Shown: positions 1-12,404, counted from the stretch's first letter. The stretch: 64,000 nucleotides of DNA from Sacculina carcini (GCA_916048095.2 OU696577.1:8986940-9050939); one strand, 5' to 3'. The notes: generated from the sequence alone by a model not told the origin. Made by a program: numbers and translations.

Positions 1-69
1 GAAATAAGGCTACAAACCACTCATGTAAATGTATGTCTCTCTGTATGTGTACGTGACCTGTGTACATAT

Positions 70-920
70 ATGTGTGTGCCTTCCTTTCCTTCTAGGCATT
101 CTCACTACAATCGTTGTTTCTCTATCTTAGGACCTCGTATCTACAATAGGCTTTCTCCCTCAATACGCTCAATCAAATCTCTATCTCTTTTCAAAAAACA
201 TACTAAAAATTTCTTTCTCACTAAGTCTTATTACTGTCTTAATAATATTGTATATATTAGTACTGAATATAAGGTCTGATTGTTTCCTAATTCTGTCTTC
301 TATGTGTATGTGCTTCATGCGTGTGTTTTCTGTTCTTGTGTCTGTATGTTTCTCCATTGTATGCTGTATGTGTGTTGTTGTGTTGAGCTCTGTTATCTGT
401 GTTTGTGTGTCTGTTGTGTTGTGTTCTCTGTCTATTTGTTTGAGTGTATGTCTTTGTGTGTCTGCTATGTTGTGTTTTCTGGTTTGTATTTGTGTGTCCA
501 TTTTGTTGTGATTTGTCAATCTGAGTGTATGTCGTTGTATGCCTGTTGTGTTGTCTTAATGTGTTGTATGTTGTGTTGTCTTCTGTGCTGTATGTCGGCT
601 TTGCTATCTTATTCAATATGTATGTGTGTATGCGTGTGCATTTTTGTGTTTTTGAGTATGTAAACGTGAGTGTATGTTCGTGATTGTGCGTATATGTACT
701 TGTCTATATGTCTGTTATATGTCTGTTTTGTGTGTGTGTATGGGTGTATGTATGTAGGTGAGTGTGTGTGTTCGTGATTGTGTATGTGTATGACTCTTGT
801 GCTTGTGTGTGTGTGTGTGTGTGTGTGTTGTGTGTGTGTGTGTGAGTGTGTGTGTGAGCGCTTTTGAGACCCTCGGGTGAAAAGCGCGATATAAATGTCT
901 TAATGTAATGTAATGTAATG
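70..920 (+). mobile_element. LINE 3' end fragment (5'-truncated)
   Basis: The translation from about 85 to 279 contains FSILGPRIYNRLSPSIR followed by a SLSLFKK-type stretch. This is the usual C-terminal end of non-LTR retrotransposon reverse transcriptases (F-S-x-x-G-P-R-x-[WY]-N-x-L-P). A long TG-rich 3' UTR follows, then a GCGC-stem tail and a short (TAATG)n repeat at 898-920, which is how many invertebrate LINE 3' ends finish. Only the end of the element is in the window. It lies upstream of, or in an intron of, the WAP gene. The clade cannot be assigned from this piece. Confidence 0.6.
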
Positions 921-932
921 TATGTGTGTGTA

Positions 933-963
<31 letters not shown>

Positions 964-967
964 TCAG

Positions 968-1195
968 GTGGGGAACGTCCTGGTGTGTGTCCTGTGAATG
1001 ACATTATCTCGACGTGTGAGATCAAACGAGACGCATGCAGCTCAGACACACAGTGTCTTACAGGACAAAAATGCTGCTCAAGAGGATGCGGTCGCACATG
1101 CGTGTCTGTCTGTACGCAGGCATGCAAGCGCCCTCAACAATGCAAAATAGCTCCGTGCCAGGGGTATCACTGTCTGCTGCAACAACGTGCTCAAT
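968..1195 (+). CDS. WAP-domain secreted protein, internal exon
   Basis: The exon encodes one WAP four-disulfide-core domain (RPGVCPVNDI, then C-x6-C-x5-C-x5-CC-x3-C-x3-C), then a second cysteine module C-x4-C-x4-C-x8-C near CKIAPCQGYHC. WAP domains are usually serine-protease inhibitor or antimicrobial modules of secreted proteins. The acceptor is TGTTCAG at 961-967 after a (TG)n tract and leaves phase 1. I place the donor at GTGGTA (1196), also phase 1, because the next bases belong to an interspersed repeat. The longer open frame past 1196 is repeat sequence, not protein. The 3' limit is the least certain part. Upstream exons with the signal peptide are outside the window or not recognised. 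Confidence 0.6.
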
Positions 1196-1204
1196 GTGGT
1201 ACGC

Positions 1205-1398
1205 CAAATCGCGATCAGTCATGTGTTGTGTCATGCATTCTGGGGAGGTGGACCTCTCTAATACGCCTTCCGTCCTTGTGGCGTCATAGCGTGGAGAGGG
1301 TTGGTTCTGCGGTGGCAGCGAGCTGCACGGGACACACCTGTGTGTGTTCATAAGCTTCGACTTCTTCCCGTGTAGCAGCTGTCACTTAGAACCTTTAA
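1205..1398 (+). repeat. SINE-like interspersed repeat, copy 1
   Basis: This intronic stretch matches the reverse complement of 50,868-51,070 along most of its length, sharing for example GTGGAGAGGGT and GGTGGCAGCGAGCTGCACGGG (with small changes). The array copy is bounded by a short target duplication, so this is a mobile repeat and not part of the WAP exon. No clear pol III boxes were found, so calling it a SINE is only an inference from size. Confidence 0.55.
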
Positions 1399-1603
1399 AA
1401 AACAACCTTTGAAATGCTATGAACACGCCTGTTATCAATTTTATTTATAGGGATTTATTTCCTAAAACACGCTATTAAACCCTCAATTGTGCGTTCTCAA
1501 TGAAATTCGTCTCCGTATATCACTACATTGAATTACAACGAATTCACAACCGGAAAAGCAATGTAATTCGTCATGAGTGTTCTTGTGTGTGTGTGTGTGA
1601 CAG

Positions 1604-2175
1604 TGTGTGAGCAGGGTGAAGCCCCGCCTAGCTGCGCCTCTGTGCAGTGTGAGCAAGGAGAGCGGTGTGTGCTTGTGCCTGTGGTGTGTGTTCGAGCTCC
1701 GTGTCCGCCGCTGCCTCAATGCGTGCGCAATCGATGTGCCTCCGTCCGCTGCCCGGGAGGAACTGTGTGTCAACTGCGCCCGCAACAGGGTGGTCAAGTG
1801 GGCGTGGCCTGTGTGCCACGCGCTAAGCCCCGCCCCGGATTCTGCCCGCCCCCACAGCAAGTGTCACAAGCCAACGTCAACCAATGTGAGTTGGACAACG
1901 ACTGCGCCGGTCAGGGACTGTTGTGTTGCCCGGGGGCATCACGTGGAGGTCGCAACTGTACAAGCCCCGCCCACCCCAGTCCGTGCGCGTGCGACAAGTG
2001 CGCAGACCGAGCGCCCCAGGCGGGCACGTGTGTGGTGAGGGATGGCCGTGGAGTGTGTGCGGATCGAGTCTGCACACCGGGAGATTTTTTCTGTCGCGTG
2101 GGAAAACAACACTATTGCGACGACAGCGGCCATTTGATTAACACGGAACTTCCCGCTCCAACAGAATGTCTGTGA
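1604..2175 (+). CDS. WAP-domain secreted protein, terminal exon
   Basis: About 190 residues, cysteine-rich, ending at TGA 2173-2175. In order: two antistasin-like short cysteine modules (CASVQCEQGERC... and CASVRCPGGTVC...), a WAP domain (RPGFCPPPQQV ... CELDNDCAGQGLLCC), and a Cys-rich tail (CACDKCADRA ... FFCRVGKQHYC). The acceptor is GTGTGACAG ending at 1603 after a (TG)n tract, phase 1, matching the phase-1 start of the previous exon, so the exons can be joined in frame. The composition suggests a multi-domain secreted protease inhibitor. GC content is much higher than in the surrounding repeats, as expected for a real coding exon. No known gene name can be given. Confidence 0.7.
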
Positions 2176-2362
2176 CGAGGTTGAGCGCGCGGCGGGTCAA
2201 CCGCAACCTACACCCATATGTGTCCACAAAATTGACAATATTACAAGTAACTGTGCCTACATAACGAAGATATTTGAAGAACTTAGCAACGTTCTTGAAT
2301 ATTATTTCATTATATTTTAGATTAGCCACTAGAAATGGAGGTTAGACGAATTCTGATGGATA

Positions 2363-2368
2363 AATAAA
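2363..2368 (+). promoter_or_regulatory. Poly(A) signal of the WAP gene
   Basis: AATAAA lies 188 bases after the stop codon and is followed by a CA-rich stretch. It is the first canonical signal downstream, so the 3' UTR is probably about 200 bases. Confidence 0.55.
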
Positions 2369-2489
2369 ACACACACACATATTTGACCTGTTCTGTCCGA
2401 CTTTTACTTTCCCACTTGGAAACCCTCGCATTATCCACCAGTTATGGGAATTTCCCACACAGGTGACTGACCACTGTTCTGAAGCCTAC

Positions 2490-2640
2490 AAATGTAGATC
2501 AATTAATCAAGGAATCAAATCAAATCATCAAGGAATCAAACCTTGGAACCAATTAGCAAGTCCAATCAAAATGTCCCAATCGATGTCAGCTTTCAAGAAA
2601 ATAGTAAGAACACAATATATTCAAACTTATGATTGATACA
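2490..2640 (+). mobile_element. LINE 3' terminal remnant
   Basis: A short translated stretch (GIKPWNQLAS ... MSAFKKIVR) matches the usual last residues of LINE reverse-transcriptase proteins (G-I-K-x-W-N-x-L-P ... F-K-K). It is small and decayed, with no tail. The call is weak and rests on this pattern only. Confidence 0.35.
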
Positions 2641-2719
2641 CATGTTGCTTATGCGTATGGGAACATCTTAACAGTGTGGCATGATGAGAAACCTTTCGTT
2701 TTTATTATTAGTTGTATAT

Positions 2720-4037
2720 ATTACTACAATTAAAACCCGCCCGTTGTGCGGAGGAATTCATAAAATGATATTAATATTTATAAATATTGATATTCATAAA
2801 GAATATTCCAAATAAAAAAAGACAAATGAAAACTCATAAGTGTCTTACTCAATAGAAAAGTCTAAGTGTGAATATTTTTATTTATTTTGACATAATATTT
2901 TCCCTCAACCCGCGTCATATATAAACCCACCCATTGTGTGGAATAATTCCGAACACAAACACGTAACAAATAATGAAAATTCTACCATGTCAACCCGCCC
3001 GTCGTGCGATACAGTTCATACTATTAAATTTGTATTCAATTCATAAGAGAAAAGGAATATGAATTAAAAAGAGTGGAGTCACCCATAGAAAAGTCTATAT
3101 TTCTATATTTTCATATTTATTTTCACAAAATGCTAAAATTTTCAGTTTGCCTAAACCGCCTCATATTTATACATGCCCGGCGTGCTCAATAATTCAGAAC
3201 TCAGACACGAAACAATGAAAAATGACTACACTTTTCATCATAATGCTTCCAAAATATTTTTATAACGTAACATCACCGTCTATCATTGAAACCCGCCAGT
3301 TGTGCGGATCAATTCATAAAATTTAATTCACATTTAATTCATAAACATATTGCAATTTAAAAAAGAAAACAGATATACTCATTAAAATCTAAATTGAAAA
3401 GTCTAAATTTAATTATTTTTATTTTTATTTTGACAACACATTTTCCTTTAACCCGCCTCATATTTAAACCCGCCCGTCGTGCTGAACAATTAATATAATA
3501 AAATGCATATTCAATCCATAAAATAAACTGAAAACAAATTAAAAAGCAAAAAATTTAACCTGTAAATACGTTCAGCAATAAAAACTCTAAATGTGAATAT
3601 TTTAATTTCAAATTTGACAAAATATTATGCTTTAATTCACCTCATATTTAAACCTACCCGTCGTGCGGAATAATTCAGAAGACTAACACGTTCAAAACAA
3701 GGAAAATTCTAGCATGTAAAACCGCCCGTCGTGCGGAACAATTCATACTATTAAATTTGTATTCAATTAATAAGAGAAATGGAATATGAATTATAAAAGA
3801 AAAGAGTAAACCCATAAAAAGTATAAATTTCTATATTTTTGTATTTATTTTGACAAAATAGTTTGCTTAAACCGTCTCATATATAAATCTGCCCGTCGTG
3901 CTGAATAATTCAGAACTCAGACACGAAACAATGAAAAATGACCAAACTTTTTCATCATAATGTTTCCAAAATATATTTATAACTTAACATCACCATCTAG
4001 CATTGAAACCCGCCTGTTGTACTTAACAAATATTTTA
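2720..4037 (+). repeat. Field of CCCGCCCG-motif repeats
   Basis: AT-rich DNA punctuated by near-copies of AACCCGCCCGTYGTGCGG followed by AAYAATTCAKAA. Copies begin near 2736, 2993, 3294, 3464, 3653, 3718, 3888 and 4008. Between motifs, blocks such as a TTTATTTTGACAAAATA-type stretch and CTCATATTTAAACC recur in the same order. The block order recurs at 9.4-10.0, 14.2-15.8 and 16.5-16.9 kb and in every unit of the large array. No coding capacity is seen. The family is not one I can name. Confidence 0.7.
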
Positions 4038-4206
4038 TAAATTAAGTAGACGTGCAGCATTGTCTGGCCACAAACCAGATCCAAAGCTGCATACGCCCAA
4101 TTCGGCCTTGATATCCTAAACCAACTACACATTATGGACAGATTACATAAGAGGGTAAAGAAGAAGCAAAATGATGAAATAATTTGGGACCAGAAGATAC
4201 ACATAG
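4038..4206 (+). repeat. Array module A, left piece (split by the BEL element)
   Basis: Starts ATTAAGTAGACGTGCAGC and matches the first about 170 bases of every unit of the 32-60 kb array. It breaks at CATAG where the BEL element begins and resumes after 9345, so the module was whole before that insertion. Here it follows the CCCGCCCG field directly, with no mariner, which may be the older arrangement of the modules. Confidence 0.75.
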
Positions 4207-4728
4207 TGTTACACCCACAGAAATTATTTATCATCTTAATTTTCGTTAGAATTTAGCTGTACGTTGTTTTGTTTGTTCATATATACCAACGGCATTGTTG
4301 CAACGTTGAGATGGCATACACCAACGGCAGCGCCGCTTGGCGTATTTCCTTTTCACTGTTTGAACCGTGGAGAGCTAACACCTGAGAGTTATACCTTCGA
4401 GAATTTGTGAGATATAGGAGATCCTAGAGAATTCGTGAGATATTGGAGATCCTAGAGAATTTGTGGGATATTGACATCCTAGAGAACGCCAGAAATCGTG
4501 AGTTGTCTGATTTTATGTGTTTGATTTGTCTCGTTTGTTATGTGATTTGTCTCGTTTGTGGATATTTACTAATATGGGTTTAATTTGAGGTTTGTCTAGG
4601 CTTAATCGAGGTTCCACCTTTTGTTCAATTTCAGTTTGGACCAACAACAACAACAACAACAAGAACGATCACGAAACAATGCCAAGTTGTGTACCAAGTC
4701 TGGTGTTTTTTATTCAACGCACAAGGGG
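4207..4728 (+). repeat. BEL/Pao upstream LTR
   Basis: 522 bases, starting TGTTACACCCACAG. Contains two copies of a 21-base GATTTGTCTCGTTTGTTATG-type repeat where the downstream LTR has three. This accounts for the whole length difference. Confidence 0.8.
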
Positions 4729-7700
4729 TGCGCCACAGTCCAAAGATTTGGCTACGAATCTTTCCGTTTTCACTCCGAAATTGGTTGACGATTTGTGTAC
4801 TGGATTTTTGTATTCATAGCACCGGTTGATATTGTCAGAATTTAGTTTTTGTCATTGAGGTTTATTTTTGTTGTGTTGATCTCGATTATGGCTTAGGTAC
4901 AGTTTACAATACGGGGTTTGTAGCTGTTGAGTATTTATATACGTACGGTAGTTTATTTCGTTTTGTGCATCATGATGAGTGACCGTGGGTAGTCCTATAT
5001 TTTCGATCCAGGCCATCATGGCTGATGCAAACCAATTATTACACCCAGACGATGCCGATATGATAGAGATTAGGTCTCACGTTTCCGGGTCTTCCTGCGG
5101 CAGTCAGAATTCTACATCGTCCATGCTAGAGAGAATGGCAAAAATGGCTAGATTGAAGACTGAAAGGGAATATAAACGACGAGAATTCGAAAAGCAGATT
5201 GAGATACATGAAAGGAACATGGAGTTGGAAGATTTAAAAATCGAGGGTGAAATGAAGGCGACTATGGCAGAGTTGAGCGTGTTGGGATCGCAGCATGGTT
5301 CAAACGCTAGTATATCTGGACCCATACCCGAAGCAGTCCCTTCAGGGCAGAACGCCGATTCATCACCGATCGGGCATCGATGTTTACCGGTTATGTCAAC
5401 TGAGCCAGTGGATCGACCCTCGATCCAGCTTAATGAGGAGAATGGGGTGTCCTCAGTAGCCTCGGTCTTGGATAGGCTGGCTGATCTGCTGACAGACAAG
5501 CACAGCAAGACTTGACTGCCTCCTCAAGAACCAGATGTTTTCAGTGGAGATCCTCTCCAATTTGTCATTTGGATGCAATCGTTTGAGACCTTTGTAGAAT
5601 CCCGCGTCCCGGAATGTGACTGTTTGTATTATTTAAAGAGATATACCTCTGGTGAAGCCCTGGACGCCGTTAAAGGGTTTCTTTCGGTGAGAACAGGATA
5701 TCCTTATAGGAGGGCCAAGGCGATTCTCCAGGACAGGTATGGGGACCAACTCACCACTTTCAATATTCTAAGGAACAAACTATATCAGTGGCCTGCTGTA
5801 GCGGCCCATGATGGCAAGGCGCTGGCCAAATTTTCCGATTTTTTACAGTACTGTCTCAGTCTATCATTTGCCGTACCGGCGCTGCGGTATCTAGATGACC
5901 CCCGAGAGAACCAGCGATTACTGCGAAAGCTTCCTGATAACATTGTTCAGAAGTGGGCAGTGGTGGTAGATGATTGGCGAATCTCTTCCCAAAATTCACA
6001 AAAGGGTCACATGTATCCCTCCTTTCACCAGTTTTGTGAGTTCTTGCAGACAGAAGTCCGACTTGCTTGTGATCCGATAACTTCGTTGCAGGCTGTCAAA
6101 ATCAGGGACCTAAACGGCAAGTCAGAGAAAATCAGACGTGAGCCGGTCAGAGAGAACCATACAAGTCGCGTGAGCTGGTACACACAAGCTGATAGCAAAG
6201 ATGAGAGTAAGTGCAACATTTGTAATGGGGCTCATTCGACCAAAAGGTGTACACTGTTGTTGGAAACTGATGTAACTAAGTGTCATACTTTGATTCGAAA
6301 TAGAAACCTGTGTATGATATGTCTGAAGAGCGGGCACTACGCTAAAGAGTGCAAATCCAATGACAAGTGTAGCAAATGCGGTGGAGCACACGCCTTTGTA
6401 CTGCATTTCGATAGAGATTCCAGCAAATGTACATGTTGTGATCAGCAGCACTACATTCTGAAATGTACACGCTTCAAGAATATGTCGATTAAAGAGAGAT
6501 GGAATGTAGTGAAATCGAAGGGACTTTGTTCGATCTGTTTTTCGTACGGCCACAAGGGCGAGAGCTGTTCAAAGGATTTCTCATGTCCTGTAGATGGCTG
6601 TGGTAAAGCTCATAGTCAATATCTACACTTGCCAACAAAGAATACTGAGCAGTCTCAACTTGAAACTATTCCGAAAGTGTCAACTAGGTCTAGTCATTTC
6701 GCATCTAGTCAGAATATGAAGTTAGCTCTGCCGATTGTTCCTGTCAGAGTCAGATGTGGTGGTTCGTTAAGATACATTGATACGTATGCTCTGCTAGACT
6801 CAGGCTCAAATTCCACATATTGCAGTGAGAGTTTGTGTGAGAGGTTGGGAGCATCGGGCTCTAGCCATCGTATAGTGCTCACAACGATTGCTGAAGCAAA
6901 CGTTTCGCTCGATGTCAAGGTCACTTCATTGTCTATTACCGATGTTCACGATACCATGGATAGTTACAATATTCCACAGGTGACGGTGCGTCCAACACTC
7001 AATATAGATTTGTCAGGGTTGGCCACTAGGTTCGATGTGAAGAAATGGTCACATATAAGAGACATTGAGCTTCCAGAGGTCCAGGTTGGGTATGTTGAAT
7101 TGCTCATTGGTCAGGATTGCTCTGATCTATTCATACCTAAGGAGACCAGGGTAGGCAAACCAGGAGAACCATTCGCTATTCACACCACATTGGGCTGCGC
7201 GGTGAATGGACCGGTCGAGTATTCATTTCCACTTCGTAGATCCTCATATTTCGTACCAAATATGCCGCTCAATAGAGATATGACCATTTTATGGGATCTT
7301 GAAGGGTCCGCGACAGAATCCGTTGGGTTATCGGTGAACGACAGAAGGGTTTTGCAGATGTGGGAAAGCTCCAGTATGATTGATGATGGTCATTATAGTA
7401 TCAAGATTCCATTCAAATCCGAATCACCGTCGCTACCCAACAACCGTGCTTTAACCGAAAGGCGTTTGATATCTTTGGGGAAACGTTTAGAAAAGGACAA
7501 CGACATGAAACTCAAGTATACCGATGAAATAGATAAGATTATTGAAAAGGGATATGCCGAACGAGTACCTGAGTTGGAACTGAGCAGAGATGATGGGAAG
7601 GTGTGGTACCTGCCACATCATGCTGTCATCAATCCGAGGAAACCTGTTGAAGTCAGAATTGTTTTCGATTGCGCTGCGGCGTTCGGTAGATGTTCCTTGA

Positions 7701-8800
7701 ATTATTATGTGCACCAAGGTCCTGATTTGGCGAATAAGCTCATAGGTGTGCTACTGCGTTTTCGTGAAGGAGCGATAGCATTCAGTGCTGATATAGAGGC
7801 GATGTTTCACCAGGTGAAAGTACCAGTTGAAGATAGAGATGTTTTCAGGTTTTTATGGTTCCAAGGGAACGATACCAGCAGCTCAATTGTAGAATTGCGG
7901 ATGACTTGGTTCGATCTCTTATGGTGAGGACAGCTGCGGGTACTTATCGGAGGCCAATTACGAAATTGTGTATATTAGAAGGTGCTGTATGAATATGATT
8001 TCCCATTGATACCACTGTGTTGTATGAGTTTATGTACATTTGTCTGTGCGCTAGCGTCATTCATCGTTATTGCCTGCCTGAATTTTAACCTGTGTTGTAT
8101 TGTCCGATTCCAATTGATTGGTCGGTGGTCGAAACTGTGAGGCGTGTCGCGTGCGTGCTTTTCATATGAATATATGTTCATGTCTGCGCGCCTACCTGTA
8201 TTGTATGATTGTTTTGTAAGCATGCTGATATCTGGTGCTTGCATGTATGATGTAATTTGGATGGTCGAATTGTGTGTGATTAACTAGCGCCATCTATAGT
8301 CTACTACTGAGCAGGTTTACGCCGATAGGTGGCTATATTCGTTTGTCGTCGTATTGTTTCATTCACTAATCGACGTGTGTTGAACTTCTTGTTTGTGTTT
8401 GCGCGCGCATGTTATACAATGACCTGTCATGCCAATTTGTCAACTTGATACTGCGCTCAGTGAACATGTGCATATGCTGAATGTTCATTGAATGTTTTCT
8501 GTATAGCAATCAGTTAATTGGTCGATGTTTGTTTCACTTTGTCATTATTTGTTTTGAGTGTTTTGAGTGTATACTCAGTATGTCCGTAATGTTCGTTTGT
8601 CCTGTGATGGTCGTTTAATCTTGTTCGCGGGAAATGTTGTGCATTGATATTGCTCGTTCTTCTCGGTACACTACACGAGTGTAGTATGCTTTGGTTGGGT
8701 TTGCTAGTGTATTTTGTATTGTTCGTTTATATATCCGTGAGTTGCATCGAAACCTAAGGGTGTAACGATAATGGAAGTGCTGTTCGCACGGCGGGCGGGG

Positions 8801-9343
8801 TGTTACACCCACAGAAATTATTTATCATCTTAATTTTCGTTAGAATTTAGCTGTACGTTGTTTTGTTTGTTCATATATACCAACGGCATTGTTGCAACGT
8901 TGAGATTGTATACAACAACGGCAGCGCCGCTTGGCGTATTTCCTTTTCACTGTTTGAACCGTGGAGAGCTAACACCTGAGAGTTATACCTTAGAGAATTT
9001 GTGAGATATTGGAGATCCTAGAGAATTCGTGAGATATTGGAGATCCTAGAGAATTTGTGGGATATTGACATCCTAGAGAACGCCAGAAATCGTGAGTTGT
9101 CTGATTTTATGTGTTTGATTTGTCTCGTTTGTTATATGATTTGTCTCGTTTGTTATGTGATTTGTCTCGTTTGTGGATATTTACTAATATGGGTTTAATT
9201 TGAGGTTTGTCTAGGTTTAATCGAGGTTCCACCTTTTGTTCAATTTCAGTTCGGACCAACAACAACAACAACAACAAGAACGATCACGAAACAATACCAA
9301 GTTGTGTACCAAGTCTGGTGTTTTTTATTCAACGCACAAGGGG
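8801..9343 (+). repeat. BEL/Pao downstream LTR
   Basis: 543 bases, starting TGTTACACCCACAG, preceded by a G-rich purine tract (GGCGGGCGGGG). Followed by the second copy of the CATAG target duplication and the rest of array module A. Confidence 0.8.
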
Positions 9344-9345
9344 CA

Positions 9346-10030
9346 CATATAGCAATAAGTTATAATGATTTTATTGTCTAGTACCTCACACACAAACTCA
9401 ACCCGACACAAACTCAACCCCTAGTTAGTGATCATTTCTTGACGTAACCTAACCTAAATGTCTAGCATATAAACCCGCCCGTTGTGGATCGTGTCGATCC
9501 GTTCTGGATCTTGAAGACAAATCCGTTAGTTTTGTATAAGAATGCATTCTACACGGTGAAATTGAACGTTTTATTGTCTATAGTTGCTGTCTGTGGGACA
9601 TATTTATTTAATAAAAATGATCCATCGCTTATTTTACGTTTGAAACCACTGATCTATATCATTGAGCCCGCGCAGTTATTTTAGCCTCATATTCAAGCAT
9701 ACAATGATACATGAAATTCATATTCAATCTATAAAATAAAATGAATACAAATTTAAAAGTCAAAAATTTAACCTGTAAATATGCTAACCAATAGAAACGT
9801 CTAAATATGAATATTTTCATTTTAATTTGGACAAAATATCCCTCGATCCGCCTCATATATGAACCTGCCCGTCGTGCGGAATAATTCAGAACACAAACAC
9901 GTAACAAACAATGAAATTCTTGCAAGTAAACCCGCCCGTCGTGCGGAACAATTCATACTATTAAATTTGTATTCAATTCATAAGAGAAATAGAATATGAA
10001 TTAAAAAAGAAAAGAGTGTAGTGTACCTCT
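9346..10030 (+). repeat. Array modules A/B, right piece
   Basis: Continues module A after the BEL element and then gives module B: the CCCGCCCG motif near 9472, the block that carries an incidental 66-codon open frame, then the AT-rich CCCGCCCG blocks. It matches the start of each array unit at 32-60 kb. This is therefore a solo copy outside the array, lacking the mariner module. Confidence 0.7.
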
Positions 10031-10083
10031 CGGTTTAGTTCCTGTGGAACCAAGACACTACCAAACATAATGAATATATATTG

Positions 10084-10124
<41 letters not shown>

Positions 10125-10775
10125 ATGAGCAGAACACGCAGAACAGTTGCACTTGCCAGATTCGTTACAAAATTGTCAACACACCCATTTATATAATATA
10201 CAGCACATGATGTCATATATAATTCTGTGAAGATGTACAGTATATATGTGTGTGTATGTATCTGTTTTTATTGATATTTGTGTGCGTGTGTGTAGTGTAC
10301 GTGTGTGTTGTCCGCATGTTTGTTTCCCTAAGCAGTAAATCATGATTATCATCATCATGTTTTTCTTGCTTTTAATGCTGGATTTTCACCATTGGTGGCT
10401 TAAGTAAGACATTTGAAATTCATGTGTTGAGTTTTGTATTCATTCGAGCATACACAATACTGGCAGAATGAAGCACATAATGGTCAAACACTCCCTGTTT
10501 TTCACTTCCAATATGGCGGCGTTTGATTCAGCGGCAGGAAAATTGTGTGTGTGTTTGTGCATGTCTCGTGCTGTTTTGTTACAAGCGCCTCGACTTGACA
10601 ATAATCCACCAGTTGCTAAACTAAACATCACTCTCTTTCTCAAGCTAACACAACATTGAAAACAGAAATAAAGTAATTGGTCAGAAAGAGAGGTAAAAAT
10701 ATACAAACAAGAGAAGAAAAAATTTTGCTGTTAAATCTCTAATAGAACAGCACCTTTAATTAAACTTTACTCTTA
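10031..10775. other. Non-coding stretch with a (TA)n tract
   Basis: Contains a (TA)n microsatellite at about 10,087-10,122 and a TG-rich stretch around 10,240-10,320. The small open frames at 10.44-10.7 kb have no recognisable domain. I see no gene here. Confidence 0.5.
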
Positions 10776-11495
10776 TCCAATTCGGCCCGAAGTGCCGAAT
10801 TGATGGTATTTTTGCCCTATACTGATTGCAAATCTTCTAAATGTCTGTTTGTACCCTATCTCCTCCTAAACCACTGGACCGATTTTGATGAAACCTGGTC
10901 CCTAGGAGTAAAATGGATGCAAGAAGGTCATAGGCTAGGTTTTGTTGCATATAAACATATAAACCAGCATATAAACCCGTGTGTGTGTGCACAAACGAGT
11001 TTTTCACATTTTGGGGATTTCATGCTACGGGTTTGAGGAAAACTGCTCAACAGAATTGACAGTTTTTTATATCCACAGATTGGAAATTTTGTCTTCTACA
11101 AGATGGTATATTTTTAAAATATGTAGTGCCAACATTCCAAAAGATATAACCGTTTATTCAAGACCATTTCATTTCCACCGACGACTGATAGATTTAACAC
11201 AGCGATCAATGGAGACAATGGCGAATCCAGGAATTTTGCAGGGGGGCTTAGCTTCTCTGAAAAACGTTTTTAAAAATGTCCTTCACATGCAATGTTTTCC
11301 CCTAATTTTGATATATAATCTAAGAAACATTTTCAACAAGCTATTATAAAATATTTAGCCCCACTATAAATATTTACTTCATCCGTCTATGATCTCTCGC
11401 TGCTGCGAAATCAACATCAGAGTTCATGTGCAAAGCGCATGACGTATTCGCTAGAGCGCTAGCGTCAAGGACAAAATCTAGCTAAAAATCTAAAA
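10776..11495 (-). repeat. Hairpin-ended repeat R1, solo copy
   Basis: One end is a palindrome (AATTCGGCCCGAAGTGCCGAAT) and the other contains CTAGAGCGCTAGCG. In between lie one copy of the module that is tandemly repeated in the array (GTTTCATCAAAATCGGTCCA on the minus strand) and a long non-coding segment. The same sequence, reverse-complemented, forms the middle of every array unit and also occurs near 59.7-60.5 kb. No protein is encoded. The hairpins at both ends would suit a rolling-circle or foldback element, but no enzyme supports either class. Confidence 0.6.
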
Positions 11496-11719
11496 TATAA
11501 AAAATTTCATAAAAAACATTAGTGTGAGGTTTATTGATGTGGAATGAAATTTGTTGGTTTTGTTCGTTTTTTGGCAAATTGTGTTGAAACCGTTTGGCAG
11601 CGCTGAAAAAGCGAAGCAGAAATCGTCTTCAGTTTTTGGCGCGGTAATCAACGTGTGTTCACTTGTAGTTTAAGTTTGGGGTCAACGTTCGATTAATTAT
11701 AATCAACTGTCATTTTTAT

Positions 11720-11753
11720 TATATAAAAAACTCAAATAACTGAATGTTCATTC
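11720..11753 (+). promoter_or_regulatory. Core promoter: TATA box plus initiator
   Basis: TATATAAA starts at 11,720 and an initiator TCATTC lies at 11,748-11,753, placing the likely start A at 11,750, 30 bases from the TATA. This spacing is the metazoan norm. It sits just upstream of a short exon with a perfect splice donor. Confidence 0.5.
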
Positions 11754-11798
11754 GACAACGCTCTGCAGAAAAGCTTTCCACGACGACGCGAGCTACAG
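11750..11798 (+). other. Non-coding first exon of the 54-residue gene
   Basis: About 49 bases from the initiator to GAGCTACAG followed by GTGAGT at 11,799. There is no ATG in it. The next acceptor that leads to a good start codon is at 13,288, giving an intron of about 1.49 kb that holds two SINE copies. This exon is inferred from signals only. Confidence 0.45.
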
Positions 11799-12404
11799 GT
11801 GAGTCGATAATTCTTACAATTTCCGAATTTCTTGTCACTAACTTCATCTCCACATTGCACTTGCGACTTTTTCGCTAACTTAGTATACTTGTTTTGGTCT
11901 CTTGGTTTGCACTGATTGATTTTTCTTGTTTTATTTTGTTCAATTCTGGTTTTCCTATAATTTTGGTTGTGGTTTTAATATTTCGGTTTCATTTTTACGT
12001 CTTGGTGGTTGATGTTTCTTGTGTTCAATGTTCGGTGTGTTCCGTGTTTTCTCGCTAATTCGGTTTCTTGTGTCAGTCTTTTGGGTTTCAATGTTCTTGG
12101 CACAATATTTGCTTGTATTATGTTGGTTCATTTTCTGCTCGGAGCTTACTGGAAATTTTTAGTTGGTATTTGTCAATTTATTGGCGTATTTTTGCGCTAC
12201 GCTGGCTTGTGCTACTCGTATATTGATTCGGATTTTCCCCTTACGTTTTATAAGACGTGGGTTTCATAGAGGTTACGATGATGTCAACTTGTCACTGTAA
12301 TCTAATTCATTTACTTTTTCTTAATGCCAATACTAGTTCAATCGAATGACTAGATGTTAAGAATATATTTGATATGGCACTCAAGGATGCGCATGCGCGC
12401 TAAG

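Larger units (their letters stand above)
4207..9343 (+). mobile_element. BEL/Pao LTR retrotransposon (fossil)
   Basis: Two long terminal repeats flank a body with a gag-like region rich in charged residues (about 5.0-5.5 kb), then a polyprotein region (about 5.6-7.9 kb) with the BEL/Pao gag domain, several Cys/His zinc knuckles (CMICLKSGHYAKEC type), an A17-family aspartic protease (ALLDSGSNSTYC) and the start of a BEL-type reverse transcriptase (VRIVFDCAA, ADIEAMFHQV). The target duplication is CATAG (or CACATAG) inside array module A. A purine-rich tract precedes the downstream LTR. The two LTRs are nearly identical apart from one 21-base tandem copy, so the insertion looks young. The element is broken, with about two or three breaks. 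Confidence 0.85.

Noticed and set aside
287-663. Several 90-130 codon frames in the TG-rich stretch after the first LINE fragment
   Set aside because: Low-complexity TG sequence opens frames on both strands; it fits a LINE 3' UTR with no protein motif.
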